Notes: a model not told the origin generated them from the letters alone. DNA of 64,000 nucleotides from Leucobacter exalbidus (GCF_017834145.1 NZ_JAFIDA010000001.1:2976001-3040000), one strand, 5' to 3'; shown: positions 1-10,027, numbered from the stretch's first letter. Numbers and translations: made by a program.

Positions 1-226
1 AATCGATCAGCGGCACGTTCACCGCGGCCGCATACAGCAGCGGTGGCAGCACACCCAACAAGATCAGGTCGGGCGGTACTTCAATCAGCGGCACAAAGGG
101 CAGATACCCCGCCCCAATGCCCACGACCACCAAGAGCAGCGGGGCGGCCACGCCGATGCGGCTTCCCAGCACAGACGTGCCAACGAGCACCACGACGCCG
201 ATTACGAGGAGAAGTCCAAATTCCAT
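1..226 (-). CDS. Na+/H+ antiporter, CPA1 family (3' end cut by window)
   Basis: The 75 visible codons from an ATG at 226 encode the N-terminus of a monovalent cation:proton antiporter of the CPA1 (NhaP/NHE) family. Two hydrophobic helices are seen at about residues 3-19 and 26-45, followed by the family hallmark PPLLYAAAVNVPLID near residues 60-75, where this family normally reads PPLLF-A-A-x-M-D. The protein would sit in the cytoplasmic membrane and exchange Na+ (or K+) for H+. The remaining ~450 residues lie outside the window. No strong ribosome-binding site precedes the ATG. Family assignment is from the motif; ion specificity is unknown. Confidence 0.75.
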   Translation of the reverse strand, partial: MEFGLLLVIGVVVLVGTSVLGSRIGVAAPLLLVVVGIGAGYLPFVPLIEVPPDLILLGVLPPLLYAAAVNVPLID

Positions 227-443
227 CGGATCATCACTTTCGGGGATCCAGGGGCCGCCAGCTCCGGTCGATACGCTTCACGCGCCGGGCAGCGCGCTGG
301 GCGGTGCCTGCTCATATCCTACGGGGCATACGAGGGCCTCAGCCCAGGGGCGAAGCCGAAATCGTGTGCTGCCGGCGCGCATTGTGGCTGCAGCGGCTGC
401 GTGCGGTTTACCTGGCGTGCGTACCTCAGCTGCCGCGTGTGGC

Positions 444-1304
444 TTAAACGCCGCCGCGCTTGGCCGTGCCAATCACCCCGGCACAGGCAGCCACCACCAG
501 CGCAATCGCGCCACACTGCACAAGCGTCAGGTGCTGCGCGAGCACCACGAACCCCGCCAGCGCAGCCACCGCGGGCCCGAGGCTCGACAGCACCCCAAAC
601 ACCCGTACCGACATGCGGCGCAGCGCCACAAACTCCAGCGTGTACGGAATCACTGAGGTGAGCAGCGCGGCCCCCACAAACACCGCGATCAGTATCGGCT
701 GCACGGTGAACGCGGCAACGGCGTCACCGGCACCCAGCGGAAGCACGACTGCGGCGGCGACGGTCATGGCGACCGCGAGCGGGTCGAGGCCCTGGGCTTT
801 AGCCCCCAACCGTGACGAACACACAATGTAGAGCGCCCAAAACCCGGCCGCCGCCAACGCAAATCCGACCCCGGCAAGCGGCAGCCCGCCACCCGGGGCC
901 GCGCCGAGCAGCAGTACCCCGCCGAGCGCCAGCACCACCCAGCCCACATCGAGCAGCCGGCGACTGGTCGCCGCAGCCACCGCAAGCGGCCCGAGCAGTT
1001 CGATCGTGACGGCGATGCCCAGCGGAATTCGGTCAAACGCGAGGTAAATGCACGAGTTCATGCCCGCCAGCGCAATCCCCAGCGCGATCGCCCCGCCCCA
1101 CGTGGCACGATCCCACGACCTCACGCGGGGGCGCACGAATACGAGCAGCAGCAGGGCAGCAAATCCCAGCCTGGCAGCAGCGGCGCCCAGCGGCCCCACC
1201 GCGGTAAACATGCCACCCACCAGCGCGTTACCAAACTGGACGCTGAAGATCGCGGCCACCGCGAGCACACTGGCGGGCACACGGTGCCGAGCAAAAGAGG
1301 TCAT
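444..1304 (-). CDS. EamA/RhtA-like DMT-superfamily exporter
   Basis: A 286-residue, almost wholly hydrophobic protein with about ten membrane segments in two five-helix repeats, the length and pattern of EamA transporters in the drug/metabolite transporter superfamily. Its arrangement, with GMNSCIYLAFDRIPLGIAVTIELLGPLAVA around residues 80-110 and the second half containing SVIPYTLEFVALRRM, resembles the RhtA (threonine/homoserine exporter) subgroup. Substrate is therefore inferred to be an amino acid or similar small metabolite, not proven. The gene stands alone: its start faces the helicase gene, and about 220 bases without a gene separate its stop from the antiporter gene. Confidence 0.85.
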   Translation of the reverse strand: MTSFARHRVPASVLAVAAIFSVQFGNALVGGMFTAVGPLGAAAARLGFAALLLLVFVRPRVRSWDRATWGGAIALGIALAGMNSCIYLAFDRIPLGIAVTIELLGPLAVAAATSRRLLDVGWVVLALGGVLLLGAAPGGGLPLAGVGFALAAAGFWALYIVCSSRLGAKAQGLDPLAVAMTVAAAVVLPLGAGDAVAAFTVQPILIAVFVGAALLTSVIPYTLEFVALRRMSVRVFGVLSSLGPAVAALAGFVVLAQHLTLVQCGAIALVVAACAGVIGTAKRGGV

Positions 1305-1432
1305 CGTGTGGTTACTTTACCCGGCGGCGCGGCCACTCTGTTGACCCGTCGGCTCACCACCGCCCCAGCGGTCGGTACCCTAGTGACAGGGCTGCGCGGC
1401 AAATGGCCGAGCGTGACAGGAACGAGACACAA

Positions 1433-4033
1433 GTGAGCTTAGAGACAACGCTCGAGCAATTGCGAAGCGCTGCACGCGAGGCCGGTGACGCCACGGTGAG
1501 CCCAGACGACGCCTTTGCGGCGTTCGAAGAGTGGGTGTGGGAAGACCGCGGGCTCAGGCTGTACCCCGCGCAAGAGGAAGCGATCCTCGGCATCACCCTC
1601 GGCAGCAACGTGATTTTGGCGACCCCCACCGGCACCGGTAAATCACTCGTCGCACTCGGCGCCCACTTCTCAGCACTCACCGAGGGCCGCCGCACCGTCT
1701 ACACCGCCCCCATTAAAGCGCTCGTGAGCGAAAAGTTCTTCGAGCTTGTCGCCGTGTTTGGCGCCGAAAACGTGGGCATGATCACAGGCGACGCCTCCAT
1801 CAACTCAGACGCCCCCGTGATCTGCTGCACCGCCGAGATCCTCGCCAACCTCGCCATTCGCGACCGTGAGATCGGCGGCATCACGCAGGTAGTGATGGAT
1901 GAGTTCCACTACTACGCCGAACCCGAGCGCGGCTGGGCCTGGCAGGTACCGCTGCTGATGATGCCCGACGCCCAGTTCCTGCTGATGTCAGCCACCCTGG
2001 GCGACGTACGCGAACTCGCGAAAGACTTGAGCGACCGCACCGGCCGCGACACCTCGCTCGTGACCGGCGTCGAACGCCCCGTGCCCCTGCACTTCAACTA
2101 CGCAGTGAAGCCCGCCCACGAGGTCGTCGAAGAACTCATCGCCGACCGCCAAGTACCCGCATACCTCGTGCACTTCAACCAGTCACACGCGGTCGAGCAG
2201 GCGCAGGCGCTGTCGAGCATTCGCATCGTTGACCGCGAAGGCCGCGACGAAATCGCGGCAGCGCTGGGCGACTTCAGATTCTCCACAGGCTTCGGCGTCA
2301 CCCTCTCGCGGCTCGTGCGCTCGGGCATCGGCGTGCACCACGCCGGCATGCTGCCCCGCTACCGCCGGCTCGTCGAGCAGCTCGCCCAGCGCGGCCTGCT
2401 GCGCGTCATCTGCGGCACCGACACCCTCGGCGTGGGCATCAACGTGCCCATTCGCACCGTCGTGATCACCGCCCTCACCAAGTTCGACGGCGTCAAAATG
2501 CGCCGGCTCTCGGCACGCGAATTTCACCAGATCTCGGGCCGCGCCGGCCGCGCCGGCTACGACACCGAGGGCGACGTCATCGCCCTCGCCCCCGAACACG
2601 ACGTCGAAAACGCCAAGTCGGCTGCCAAAGCCGCCGCCAAAGCCGAAAGCGCCAAGGGCGGCAAAAAAGCGAAACCTGCCAAGAAGAAGTCGGCCCCCCA
2701 AGGCTTCGTCGCCTGGAGCGAAGCGACCCTCGACAAACTCGTCATCTCAGAGCCCGAGCCGCTCGTCAGCCGCATGCGGGTGAGCCACTCCATGGTGCTC
2801 GGCGTGATCGGCCGCGGCGAAATCAACGAGGGCGACGCCCTCGAAACCATGCGCACCCTCGTCTTCGACAGCCACGAACCCCGCGCCAACCAGTTCGCCC
2901 ACGCCCGCACCGCCATCGGCATCTTCCGCACCCTGCGCAACGGCGGCATCGTCGAGGTATACGAAGACCCCCGCGGGCACAGGCTGCTGCGCCTCACCGT
3001 TGAACTGCAGGCAAACTTCGCACTCAACCAGCCGCTGTCACCGTTCGCGCTCGCCGCAATCGAACTGCTCGACCCCGAGTCAGACACCTATGCCCTCGAT
3101 GTCATCTCGATCATTGAGGCGACGCTCGAGAACCCGCGGGCGATCTTGCGCGCGCAAGAGCATGCTGCGCGCGGCGAGGCCGTGGCCGCGATGAAGGCTG
3201 AGGGGATCGAGTACGAGGAGCGCATGGAGCTGCTCGAAGAGATCACGTACCCGCAGCCGCTCAAGGAGCTGCTTGACGAGGCCTTCCACGAGTACCTCAA
3301 GGAGGTGCCGTGGGCGCGCGACTTCGAACTGAAGCCAAAGTCGGTGGTGCGCGACATGATCGAGCGGGCATTCGGTTTTCGCGACGTCGTCTCGTTCTAC
3401 CAGCTGGGTCGCGCAGAAGGCGGCGTGCTGCGGTACCTCAGCGACGCGTTTCGCGCGATCTCACGCACCGTGCCCGAGCAGGCGAAAAGCCCCGAGCTCG
3501 AGGATCTCATTGACTGGCTCGGTGAGCTGGTGCGCCAGATCGACTCGAGCCTCATTGATGAGTGGGAGGAGCTCGCGAACCCCGAGGCGCACGCACAAAA
3601 TGCTGATCCGGATCGCGCCCTGTCGATCGCACCCCCGGCGCGCTCGGTGCTTGCGAACGAGCGCGCGTTCCTCGTGATGCTGCGCAACGCGCTGTTTCGG
3701 CGCGTGCAGGGGGCCGCGTTCGAGCGGTACTCCGAACTCGCCGAGCTCGATGGCCCCGGGGGCTTCAGCGAGCAGAAATGGCGCGATGCGCTCGCGGGGT
3801 ACTACACCGAGTACGACGAGATTCTGCTCGACGGCGATGCGCGGTCAGCCGCGCTCGTGCAGATCGACCGTTCGAGTGCCGACGAGGGGATCTGGCGTTT
3901 TCGGCAGGTGCTGCTCGACCCCGAGAACGACCGTGATTGGCGCATTGAGGGCACCGTCGATCTCGAGAAATCTGAGCTCGAGGGCGAACCCGTGGTGCGG
4001 GTCGACCGCGTGGGCCCCTTCGCGGGGGAGTAG
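1433..4033 (+). CDS. Ski2-like DEAD/DEAH-box helicase with DUF3516
   Basis: An ATP-dependent superfamily 2 RNA/DNA helicase. Walker A reads TPTGTGKS at about residues 64-71, motif II is DEFH (about 156), motif III is SAT, and motif VI is QISGRAGRAGYD, all typical of the Ski2/Mtr4 group. A lysine/alanine-rich linker near residue 400 is followed by a long C-terminal half matching DUF3516, found in actinobacterial helicases of this size. I chose GTG at 1433 (866 residues), which has an AGGA 11 bases upstream; an in-frame ATG at 1403 would add ten residues. Role in RNA turnover or repair is inferred from the family. The gene is followed at 50 bases by the phosphatase gene. Confidence 0.9.
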   Translation: MSLETTLEQLRSAAREAGDATVSPDDAFAAFEEWVWEDRGLRLYPAQEEAILGITLGSNVILATPTGTGKSLVALGAHFSALTEGRRTVYTAPIKALVSEKFFELVAVFGAENVGMITGDASINSDAPVICCTAEILANLAIRDREIGGITQVVMDEFHYYAEPERGWAWQVPLLMMPDAQFLLMSATLGDVRELAKDLSDRTGRDTSLVTGVERPVPLHFNYAVKPAHEVVEELIADRQVPAYLVHFNQSHAVEQAQALSSIRIVDREGRDEIAAALGDFRFSTGFGVTLSRLVRSGIGVHHAGMLPRYRRLVEQLAQRGLLRVICGTDTLGVGINVPIRTVVITALTKFDGVKMRRLSAREFHQISGRAGRAGYDTEGDVIALAPEHDVENAKSAAKAAAKAESAKGGKKAKPAKKKSAPQGFVAWSEATLDKLVISEPEPLVSRMRVSHSMVLGVIGRGEINEGDALETMRTLVFDSHEPRANQFAHARTAIGIFRTLRNGGIVEVYEDPRGHRLLRLTVELQANFALNQPLSPFALAAIELLDPESDTYALDVISIIEATLENPRAILRAQEHAARGEAVAAMKAEGIEYEERMELLEEITYPQPLKELLDEAFHEYLKEVPWARDFELKPKSVVRDMIERAFGFRDVVSFYQLGRAEGGVLRYLSDAFRAISRTVPEQAKSPELEDLIDWLGELVRQIDSSLIDEWEELANPEAHAQNADPDRALSIAPPARSVLANERAFLVMLRNALFRRVQGAAFERYSELAELDGPGGFSEQKWRDALAGYYTEYDEILLDGDARSAALVQIDRSSADEGIWRFRQVLLDPENDRDWRIEGTVDLEKSELEGEPVVRVDRVGPFAGE

Positions 4034-4083
4034 CGTGCGGGGAGTAGCGCGCAGTAGCCCCTCCAGCCACTAGACTCGTCGGC

Positions 4084-5037
4084 ATGCGCCTTGGAGTCAT
4101 CGACGTCGGATCCAACACGGTTCACCTGCTCATCGTGGATGCCCACGCTGGCGCAAGCCCCGTGCCCTACCACTCGCAGCGCTCGGTGGTGCGGTTGATG
4201 CGGTACCTCGGGCCGGGCGGCGAGATTCTTGAAGAGGGCGTCAGGCTGATCCTCGAGGCGGTCGCCGAAGCTGCCCGCACCGCGCGCGAGATCGGCATCG
4301 ATGACCTGATCTGCACCGCCACCAGCGCGGTACGCGAAGCCTCAAACGGCGACGACGTGCTTGCCCAAATCGAGCGCGTGAGCGGCATCGAACCGCACGT
4401 GCTGTCGGGCGAAGACGAGGCCCGCATCACCATGCTGGCCGTGCGCCGTTGGCTCGGCTGGTCGGCGGGCGAGGTGCTGCTGTTTGACATTGGCGGCGGC
4501 TCGTTTGAAATCGCGCAGGGGGCCGACGAATACCCCGATGTGCAGGTCTCGCTGCCGCTCGGGGCCGGTCGCTCGACGATCCAGTATCTGCCTGAAGACC
4601 CGCCCTCGCGCGAGGCCGTGTCTGCGTTGCGCGCGCACGCCCGCAACGAGTTCACGCGTGTGCGCAATGAGATGTTCCAGGGCCGCCCGCGCCCCAAGCG
4701 CGTGGTGGGCACCTCAAAGACCATTCGTTCGCTCGCACGCCTGATCGGTGGCCCCGCCGACCCCGTTTCGGGTGACCTGGCCCCGCTGCACTACGCGGGT
4801 CTGCGCGAGTGGGAGCCGTCGCTGCGCGATATGCCGGGTTCGGTGCGCGAGTACTTGCCGGGCATCACCCCCGAGCGCGGCTACCAAATCATGGCCGGTG
4901 CCGTGGTGCTGCGCACCGCGATGAAGGTGTTTGATGTCACCACGCTGACGATCTCGCCGTGGGCGCTGCGCGAGGGTATCGTGCTGCGCTACATCGACGC
5001 GCTTGATGGGCGCGGGGCCGATCCGGTCGCACAGTAA
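4084..5037 (+). CDS. Ppx/GppA family phosphatase
   Basis: A 317-residue member of the exopolyphosphatase/guanosine pentaphosphatase family (ASKHA fold). The N-terminal phosphate-1 motif DVGSNTVHLLI and the phosphate-2 motif LLFDIGGGSFEIAQG (about residues 135-150) are both intact, as is SAVREASNG. The short length is that of actinobacterial Ppx paralogues, which lack the extra C-terminal domains of E. coli Ppx. It should hydrolyse polyphosphate or pppGpp in the cytoplasm; which is preferred cannot be read from the sequence. A TAGACT hexamer ends seven bases before the ATG, so the message is probably leaderless. Confidence 0.9.
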   Translation: MRLGVIDVGSNTVHLLIVDAHAGASPVPYHSQRSVVRLMRYLGPGGEILEEGVRLILEAVAEAARTAREIGIDDLICTATSAVREASNGDDVLAQIERVSGIEPHVLSGEDEARITMLAVRRWLGWSAGEVLLFDIGGGSFEIAQGADEYPDVQVSLPLGAGRSTIQYLPEDPPSREAVSALRAHARNEFTRVRNEMFQGRPRPKRVVGTSKTIRSLARLIGGPADPVSGDLAPLHYAGLREWEPSLRDMPGSVREYLPGITPERGYQIMAGAVVLRTAMKVFDVTTLTISPWALREGIVLRYIDALDGRGADPVAQ

Positions 5038-5050
5038 CGCAGCCCGCCCG

Positions 5051-5428
5051 TTACAGCTGCTCGACCGCGAAATAGTTCCCTTCGGGGTCTGCGAAGTTAA
5101 ACGTGGTGCGCCCGCCGTGGTGCGCGAGCTCGCCAACGGTGACCCCTGCCGCCTCGAGCCTCGATCGCATGCCGGCGGCGTCATGGCTGCCAAACAGAAT
5201 CGACGGGGTGCCGAGGTTCAGCTCGGGCGACATCTGGGCGACGGTGGCGCGCTCAAACAACACGAGCGAGGCGGCGTGACCTGCCGCGGGGGCGAGCTCG
5301 ACCGAGAGCACCCGTCCCTCAAGCTCCTGGGTGGTCACCCGCACGAAGCCCACGGTCTGCTCCCAGAACGCGGCTACGCGCTGGGGGTCTGCAACATAGA
5401 TCATCACTTTGCCAAACTGATCGATCAT
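5051..5428 (-). CDS. VOC (glyoxalase/bleomycin-resistance fold) protein
   Basis: A 125-residue single-repeat vicinal oxygen chelate protein: it opens with FGKVMIYVADPQRVAAFWEQTVGF and ends with FNFADPEGNYFAVEQL, the two beta-alpha-beta-beta-beta halves of the fold. AGGAGG lies six bases before the ATG at 5428, which makes that start more likely than the ATG at 5434. Enzymatic role is unknown: members include glyoxalases, dioxygenases and antibiotic-binding proteins. It converges on the phosphatase gene with 13 bases between the stops. Confidence 0.8.
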   Translation of the reverse strand: MIDQFGKVMIYVADPQRVAAFWEQTVGFVRVTTQELEGRVLSVELAPAAGHAASLVLFERATVAQMSPELNLGTPSILFGSHDAAGMRSRLEAAGVTVGELAHHGGRTTFNFADPEGNYFAVEQL

Positions 5429-5532
5429 CAGCATCCTCCTGCGTCATAAGTGGGCCACTTCGCCCAGCGGTGGGCTTCAGTATTCCACTCACGGCGCGCC
5501 CGGTAAACACGCCAACGGGGGCCGGTTTGGTG

Positions 5533-5560
5533 TTGAGGGGCCATGGGGGTAGAGTTATAT
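5533..5560 (+). promoter_or_regulatory. Likely promoter of tRNA-Gln
   Basis: TTGAGG (5533-5538) and TTATAT (5555-5560) are separated by 16 bases and lie about 40 bases upstream of the mature tRNA 5' end. The match to a sigma-70-type consensus is fair; no experiment supports it. Confidence 0.4.
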
Positions 5561-5599
5561 CTCGTTGCCGCGCTGCAGTTTCGGGCCGGAGTTCAACAT

Positions 5600-5671
5600 T
5601 GGGATATGGTGTAATTGGCAACACATCGGTTTCTGGTACCGACATTCTAGGTTCGAGTCCTGGTATCCCAG
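5600..5671 (+). tRNA. tRNA-Gln (anticodon CUG)
   Basis: A 72-base cloverleaf: acceptor TGGGATA pairs with TATCCCA, the anticodon stem TCGGT/ACCGA holds the loop TTCTGGT with anticodon CTG, and the T arm CTAGG/CCTGG holds TTCGAGT. CCA is not encoded. It reads the CAG codon, the main Gln codon in a high-GC genome. Confidence 0.95.
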
Positions 5672-5679
5672 CAGTGAGA

Positions 5680-5708
5680 GAAAACCCCCGCGAGAGCGGG
5701 GGTTTTCT
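5680..5708 (+). terminator. Rho-independent terminator after tRNA-Gln
   Basis: A near-perfect stem of about 12 bp (GAAAACCCCCGC / GCGGGGGTTTTC) around a GAGA tetraloop, with a short T run, nine bases after the tRNA. Confidence 0.9.
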
Positions 5709-5905
5709 TGTATGTATGGGTGAGCCCGGGCCGACGACCGATCAGCGCCGCCGCATCATGGCGCCAGCGAGCGGCGAACAGTCGATGTCTTAAAGGTAAA
5801 GAACTGGTGAACTAGGTGACAAGGGTGCCACCGGGGTGAGATGCTGCTAACAGCATTACCTGTGAATTTCTATGCGTAGAACCCATCGAAAGAGCCCTCG
5901 GCAAA

Positions 5906-8900
5906 TTGAGCACCTCTAGGCCGAACGCGCCTACCCCCAGCGATATCACTCCCGGCCAGCACGCTGATGCTCAGACTCCACTGAGTCGTGGCGCCCAAAG
6001 CACCCCAGCCCGCACGCTCATCGACATTCTGCGTGCCACAGCTGACACGTATCCCGATGCCTCTGCAATCGATGACGGATCGGGTGCGTTGAGCTACGCC
6101 GAACTCATTGACGCTGTCGCCGCCCAAGCCGCGCTGCTGCGTGCCGCGGGCGTGCGACCCGGTGACCGGGTCGGACTGCGCATTGATTCGGGCTCGAAGC
6201 AGCTCTACATCGCGATTCTGGCCATCATGCAGGCACGCGCCGCGTATGTGCCGGTGGACGTCGACGACAGCGACGAGCGTGCCCGCCTGGTGTTTGGTGA
6301 AGCACAAGCGGTCGGCATCATTGGCAACGGGGGATATGTGCCCCGTGAACGCCCCGCCGCACTCGCAGAGGAAGGCGACTCCGCCGCCAGTGACGCCGCT
6401 GGTACCGACGCAATCGCTCCGCACGAAAACCCGACCCTCGACGATGACGCCTGGATCATCTTCACCTCGGGGTCGACGGGGGTGCCCAAGGGCGTCGCCG
6501 TCACCCACCGATCAGCCGCCGCATTTGTTGACGCCGAAGCCCACCTGTTTTTGCAGGCCGAGCCGCTGGCCCCAGAGGACCGCGTGCTCGCGGGGCTCTC
6601 AGTGGCCTTTGACGCGTCGTGCGAAGAAATGTGGCTGGCCTGGCGCAGCGGCGCCTGCCTGGTGCCCGCACCCCGCGCTCTCGTGCGCTCGGGTGAGGAT
6701 CTCGCGCAGTGGCTCGTGCGACAAAGCATCACCGTCGTCTCCACCGTTCCTACGCTCGCCGCCATGTGGCCGGCCGAAGCCATCGAGAACGTGCGCCTGC
6801 TGATCTTCGGCGGCGAAGCCTGCCCACCCGAGCTGGTCGCACGCCTCGTCGAAGACGGGCGCGAGATCTGGAACACGTACGGCCCGACCGAGGCGACCGT
6901 GGTCTCGTGCGGCTGCGTGCTCGACGGCGTGAACCCCGTCAGTATCGGGCTCCCGCTCGAGGGCTGGGATCTCGCGGTGGTTGATGCCGACGGGTACCGG
7001 GTCGCTCAGGGCGAAATTGGTGAGCTGATCATCGGCGGCATTGGCCTGGCGCGCTATCTTGACCCCGCAAAAGACGCCGAAAAGTACGCATCGATGCCCA
7101 CCCTCGGCTGGGAACGCGCCTATCGCTCAGGCGACCTGGTGCGCTACGAACCAGACGGACTCATGTTCTTGGGTCGCGCCGATGACCAGGTGAAAGTGGG
7201 CGGCCGACGCATCGAACTGGGCGAGGTAGAAAACGCCCTCCAAGAACTCCCCGGGGTGACCGCTGCGGCCGCCGCCGTGCGCGAAAGCGACGCCGGTGTG
7301 CCCGTGTTGGTGGGCTACCTCGTGATCGAGCGCCCCGAGCCCACGGGCTCAGCGGCCGCCGAGTCAGCCGAAGCATTAGGTACCGAAGGCGCCGCCGGGC
7401 CCGCTGCTGCGGCCGGGCCCGAAGCCGACCTTCTCGACCGCGCGCAGGCGCGCGAGTTTTTGGCCTCACGCCTCGCCGCCGGGGTGATGCCGTTGCTCGC
7501 GGTGGTCGACCAGCTGCCCATTCGTACCTCGGGCAAGGTCGATCGCGCTGCCCTGCCCTGGCCCCTGCCGCAAACGGCGATGGGCCCGGGCGGCATCATG
7601 GCTGATGAGGGGCTCACGAGCACCGAACGGTGGCTCGCCGAGCAGTGGCAGAGCGTGCTGGGGGTGCAGGTGCCCCACACGGGCGCCGACTTCTTCGACC
7701 TCGGTGGCGGGTCACTCGCGGCGGCTCAGCTGGTGTCGCGTATTCGCGTTCGCGTGCCCGAATACACGGTGGCCGATATTTACGATGTGCCGCGCCTCGC
7801 CGCCATGGCGAAAGCGATTGCCGCCACCGCGCAGCACGAAGATCCCGATGACTACCATCAACCGCAACCGACGCCGCGATACACCCAGTGGGTGCAGACC
7901 CTCGCGGGCGTTCCGCTGTTCATCATGAGCGGTGTGCGCTGGCTCGTGTACGTGTTGACCGCGGGAACGGTGCTGCGGGCACTTGATCCGGTCGCGTTTG
8001 CCGTGCTGCCCGCGGTGCCCTGGTGGGTGCTCGCCGTGGCACTGCTGCTGGTGTCGACGCCCTTTGGCCGCATGGGAATCGCCGCAACCGTTGCCCGGCT
8101 GCTGCTGATGAACCTGAAGCCCGGCGACTACCCCAGGGGCGGGGTCACCCACATGCGCCTCTGGCTCGCCGAACAGTTCGCCGAGCAGATCGACGCGGTC
8201 GGTCTCGCCGGAGCACCGTGGGTGGGGCTGTACGCCCGCGCACTGGGCGCCAAAATTGATCGCGACGTGAGCCTGCACACGTTGCCGCCAATTACGGGCA
8301 TGCTCGAGATTGGTGCGCGCAGCTCGATCGAACCCGAAGTGGATCTCTCTGGCTACTGGATCGACGGCGACCTGCTGCGCGTCGGGCCCGTACTGATCGG
8401 CAACGATGTCACGGTGGGCGCGCGCTCCACCCTGGCGCCGGGCACCCGCATCGACGACGGCGCCGAGGTGTCCCCGGGCTCTGCCGTGTTCGGCCGCGTG
8501 AAACCTGGGCAACGCTGGGCCGGATCCCCCGCAGTGCGGGTGGGCGGTTCTCGCAGCGCCGCAGCGAAACGCAACGACGACCTGTGGCCTGAGGGCGTGC
8601 CGGCACAGGCCCCGGGATGGCAGTTCGCCTACGGGGTGTCATCCATCGTGCTCGCACTCATGCCCTTTGTGGCCTTTGCCGTGGGCGGCGCATTTGTGAC
8701 CCTGGGCATACGGGGAGCCGCGACGCTCGGCGAAGCACTCGGGGGAGCCCTCCTCTGGCTCATCCCTGCGGTGCTCGCGACGGGGCTCGTGTATGGCCTC
8801 GCCGTGATCGCGTTCGTGCGACTGTGCGCCATCGGCATGGTGGCGGGTACCTACCCCGTGCACAGCCGCGTGGGCTGGCAGGTATGGAGCACGGAGCGAC

Positions 8901-10027
8901 TGCTGGACTCGGCACGCACCTTCCTGTTTCCCATTTACTCGAGCCTGTTCACCCCGGTGTGGCTGCGGCTGCTGGGCGCGCGCGTAGGCCCCAATGTGGA
9001 AGCCTCAACCGTGCTGTTGCTGCCCAAGATGACACGCATCGACGAGGGAGCCTTCCTCGCCGACGACACCATGGTGGCCTCCTACGAACTGCACCGCGGC
9101 TGGCTACACATCGACCACGTACGCATCGGCAAACGCGCCTTCCTCGGTAACTCAGGCATGGCGGGCCCCGGCCACCGCGTGCCCAAGCACTCGCTGGTGG
9201 CCGTGCTCTCGGCCGCTCCCGCAAAAGCCAAGGCCGGATCCTCATGGATCGGCTCACCACCCGCCAGGCTCCGCCGCCTCACCCAGGCGGGGGAGGACGA
9301 GCGCACCTACCACCCGGGCGCCCGGCTGCGCGTGGCTCGCACCCTGTGGGAGATGTGCCGCATCGTGCCCGTCATCGTGAGCTGCGCCCTGGGGCTGACG
9401 ACACTGTTCGCCTTTGCCTGGCTGTGGGGCTGGCTCGGGCCTGTGGTCACCCTCGTGCTCTCGGGCATTGTGATGCTCATCGCCGGGGCGTTGGCGGCCG
9501 CGATCACCACCGCCGCGAAGTGGCTCATCGTCGGCCCCATTCGCGCCCGCGAACAACCGCTGTGGTCGAGTTTCGTGTGGCGCACCGAGGTCAGCGACAC
9601 CTTCACCGAGGTGCTCGCCGCCCCCTGGTTCGCCCGCGCCGCCGTCGGCACCCCAGCGCTTGCGGTCTGGCTGCGCTCACTGGGCGCCAAAATTGGTCGC
9701 GGCGTCTGGTGCGACACCTACTGGCTCCCCGAACCCGATCTCGTCACCCTCGGCGATGGCGCGACAGTCAACCGCGGGTGCGTCGTACAAACCCACCTCT
9801 TCCACGACCGGATCATGAGCATGGACACGGTCGAACTGGGATCCGGGGCGACACTCGGCCCACACAGCGTCATTCTGCCCGCCGCAACCATCGGCGCGAA
9901 TGCGACCGTCGGCCCCGCCTCGCTCGTGATGCGCGGCGAGAGCGTGCCGGTCGGATCGCGATGGAGCGGCAACCCCATCGGTCCCTGGCGCGTAGTGAAG
10001 GTGCGGGCCTACCAGTCAACTGATTAA
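5906..10027 (+). CDS. Pls/PosA-family non-ribosomal peptide synthetase (poly-amino-acid synthetase)
   Basis: A single-module membrane NRPS of 1373 residues. The adenylation domain has core motifs FTSGSTGVPKG (about 186-196), NTYGPTE (323-329), YRSGDLVRYEPDG and the A10 lysine in RTSGKVDRAALP (Lys544). The carrier domain has DLGGGSLAAAQL with the phosphopantetheine Ser603. There is no condensation or thioesterase domain. Instead about six membrane segments (near 666-690, 697-720, 908-930, 946-975, 1150-1175, 1180-1205) alternate with three hexapeptide-repeat modules (about 755-890, 1010-1120, 1235-1360). This is the layout of epsilon-poly-L-lysine synthetase Pls (about 1319 residues), in which the tandem C-terminal modules join activated amino acids. 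Start is TTG at 5906; a weak purine-rich stretch precedes it. An acidic residue (Glu240) falls at the pocket position equivalent to GrsA Trp239, which fits a cationic amino acid, but the product is inferred. Confidence 0.93.
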   Translation: MSTSRPNAPTPSDITPGQHADAQTPLSRGAQSTPARTLIDILRATADTYPDASAIDDGSGALSYAELIDAVAAQAALLRAAGVRPGDRVGLRIDSGSKQLYIAILAIMQARAAYVPVDVDDSDERARLVFGEAQAVGIIGNGGYVPRERPAALAEEGDSAASDAAGTDAIAPHENPTLDDDAWIIFTSGSTGVPKGVAVTHRSAAAFVDAEAHLFLQAEPLAPEDRVLAGLSVAFDASCEEMWLAWRSGACLVPAPRALVRSGEDLAQWLVRQSITVVSTVPTLAAMWPAEAIENVRLLIFGGEACPPELVARLVEDGREIWNTYGPTEATVVSCGCVLDGVNPVSIGLPLEGWDLAVVDADGYRVAQGEIGELIIGGIGLARYLDPAKDAEKYASMPTLGWERAYRSGDLVRYEPDGLMFLGRADDQVKVGGRRIELGEVENALQELPGVTAAAAAVRESDAGVPVLVGYLVIERPEPTGSAAAESAEALGTEGAAGPAAAAGPEADLLDRAQAREFLASRLAAGVMPLLAVVDQLPIRTSGKVDRAALPWPLPQTAMGPGGIMADEGLTSTERWLAEQWQSVLGVQVPHTGADFFDLGGGSLAAAQLVSRIRVRVPEYTVADIYDVPRLAAMAKAIAATAQHEDPDDYHQPQPTPRYTQWVQTLAGVPLFIMSGVRWLVYVLTAGTVLRALDPVAFAVLPAVPWWVLAVALLLVSTPFGRMGIAATVARLLLMNLKPGDYPRGGVTHMRLWLAEQFAEQIDAVGLAGAPWVGLYARALGAKIDRDVSLHTLPPITGMLEIGARSSIEPEVDLSGYWIDGDLLRVGPVLIGNDVTVGARSTLAPGTRIDDGAEVSPGSAVFGRVKPGQRWAGSPAVRVGGSRSAAAKRNDDLWPEGVPAQAPGWQFAYGVSSIVLALMPFVAFAVGGAFVTLGIRGAATLGEALGGALLWLIPAVLATGLVYGLAVIAFVRLCAIGMVAGTYPVHSRVGWQVWSTERLLDSARTFLFPIYSSLFTPVWLRLLGARVGPNVEASTVLLLPKMTRIDEGAFLADDTMVASYELHRGWLHIDHVRIGKRAFLGNSGMAGPGHRVPKHSLVAVLSAAPAKAKAGSSWIGSPPARLRRLTQAGEDERTYHPGARLRVARTLWEMCRIVPVIVSCALGLTTLFAFAWLWGWLGPVVTLVLSGIVMLIAGALAAAITTAAKWLIVGPIRAREQPLWSSFVWRTEVSDTFTEVLAAPWFARAAVGTPALAVWLRSLGAKIGRGVWCDTYWLPEPDLVTLGDGATVNRGCVVQTHLFHDRIMSMDTVELGSGATLGPHSVILPAATIGANATVGPASLVMRGESVPVGSRWSGNPIGPWRVVKVRAYQSTD

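Noticed and set aside
227..443. Short minus-strand frames between the antiporter and the EamA exporter
   Set aside because: They are Pro/Ala/Arg-rich, lack ribosome-binding sites and overlap the exporter gene end; nothing here can be supported as a gene.
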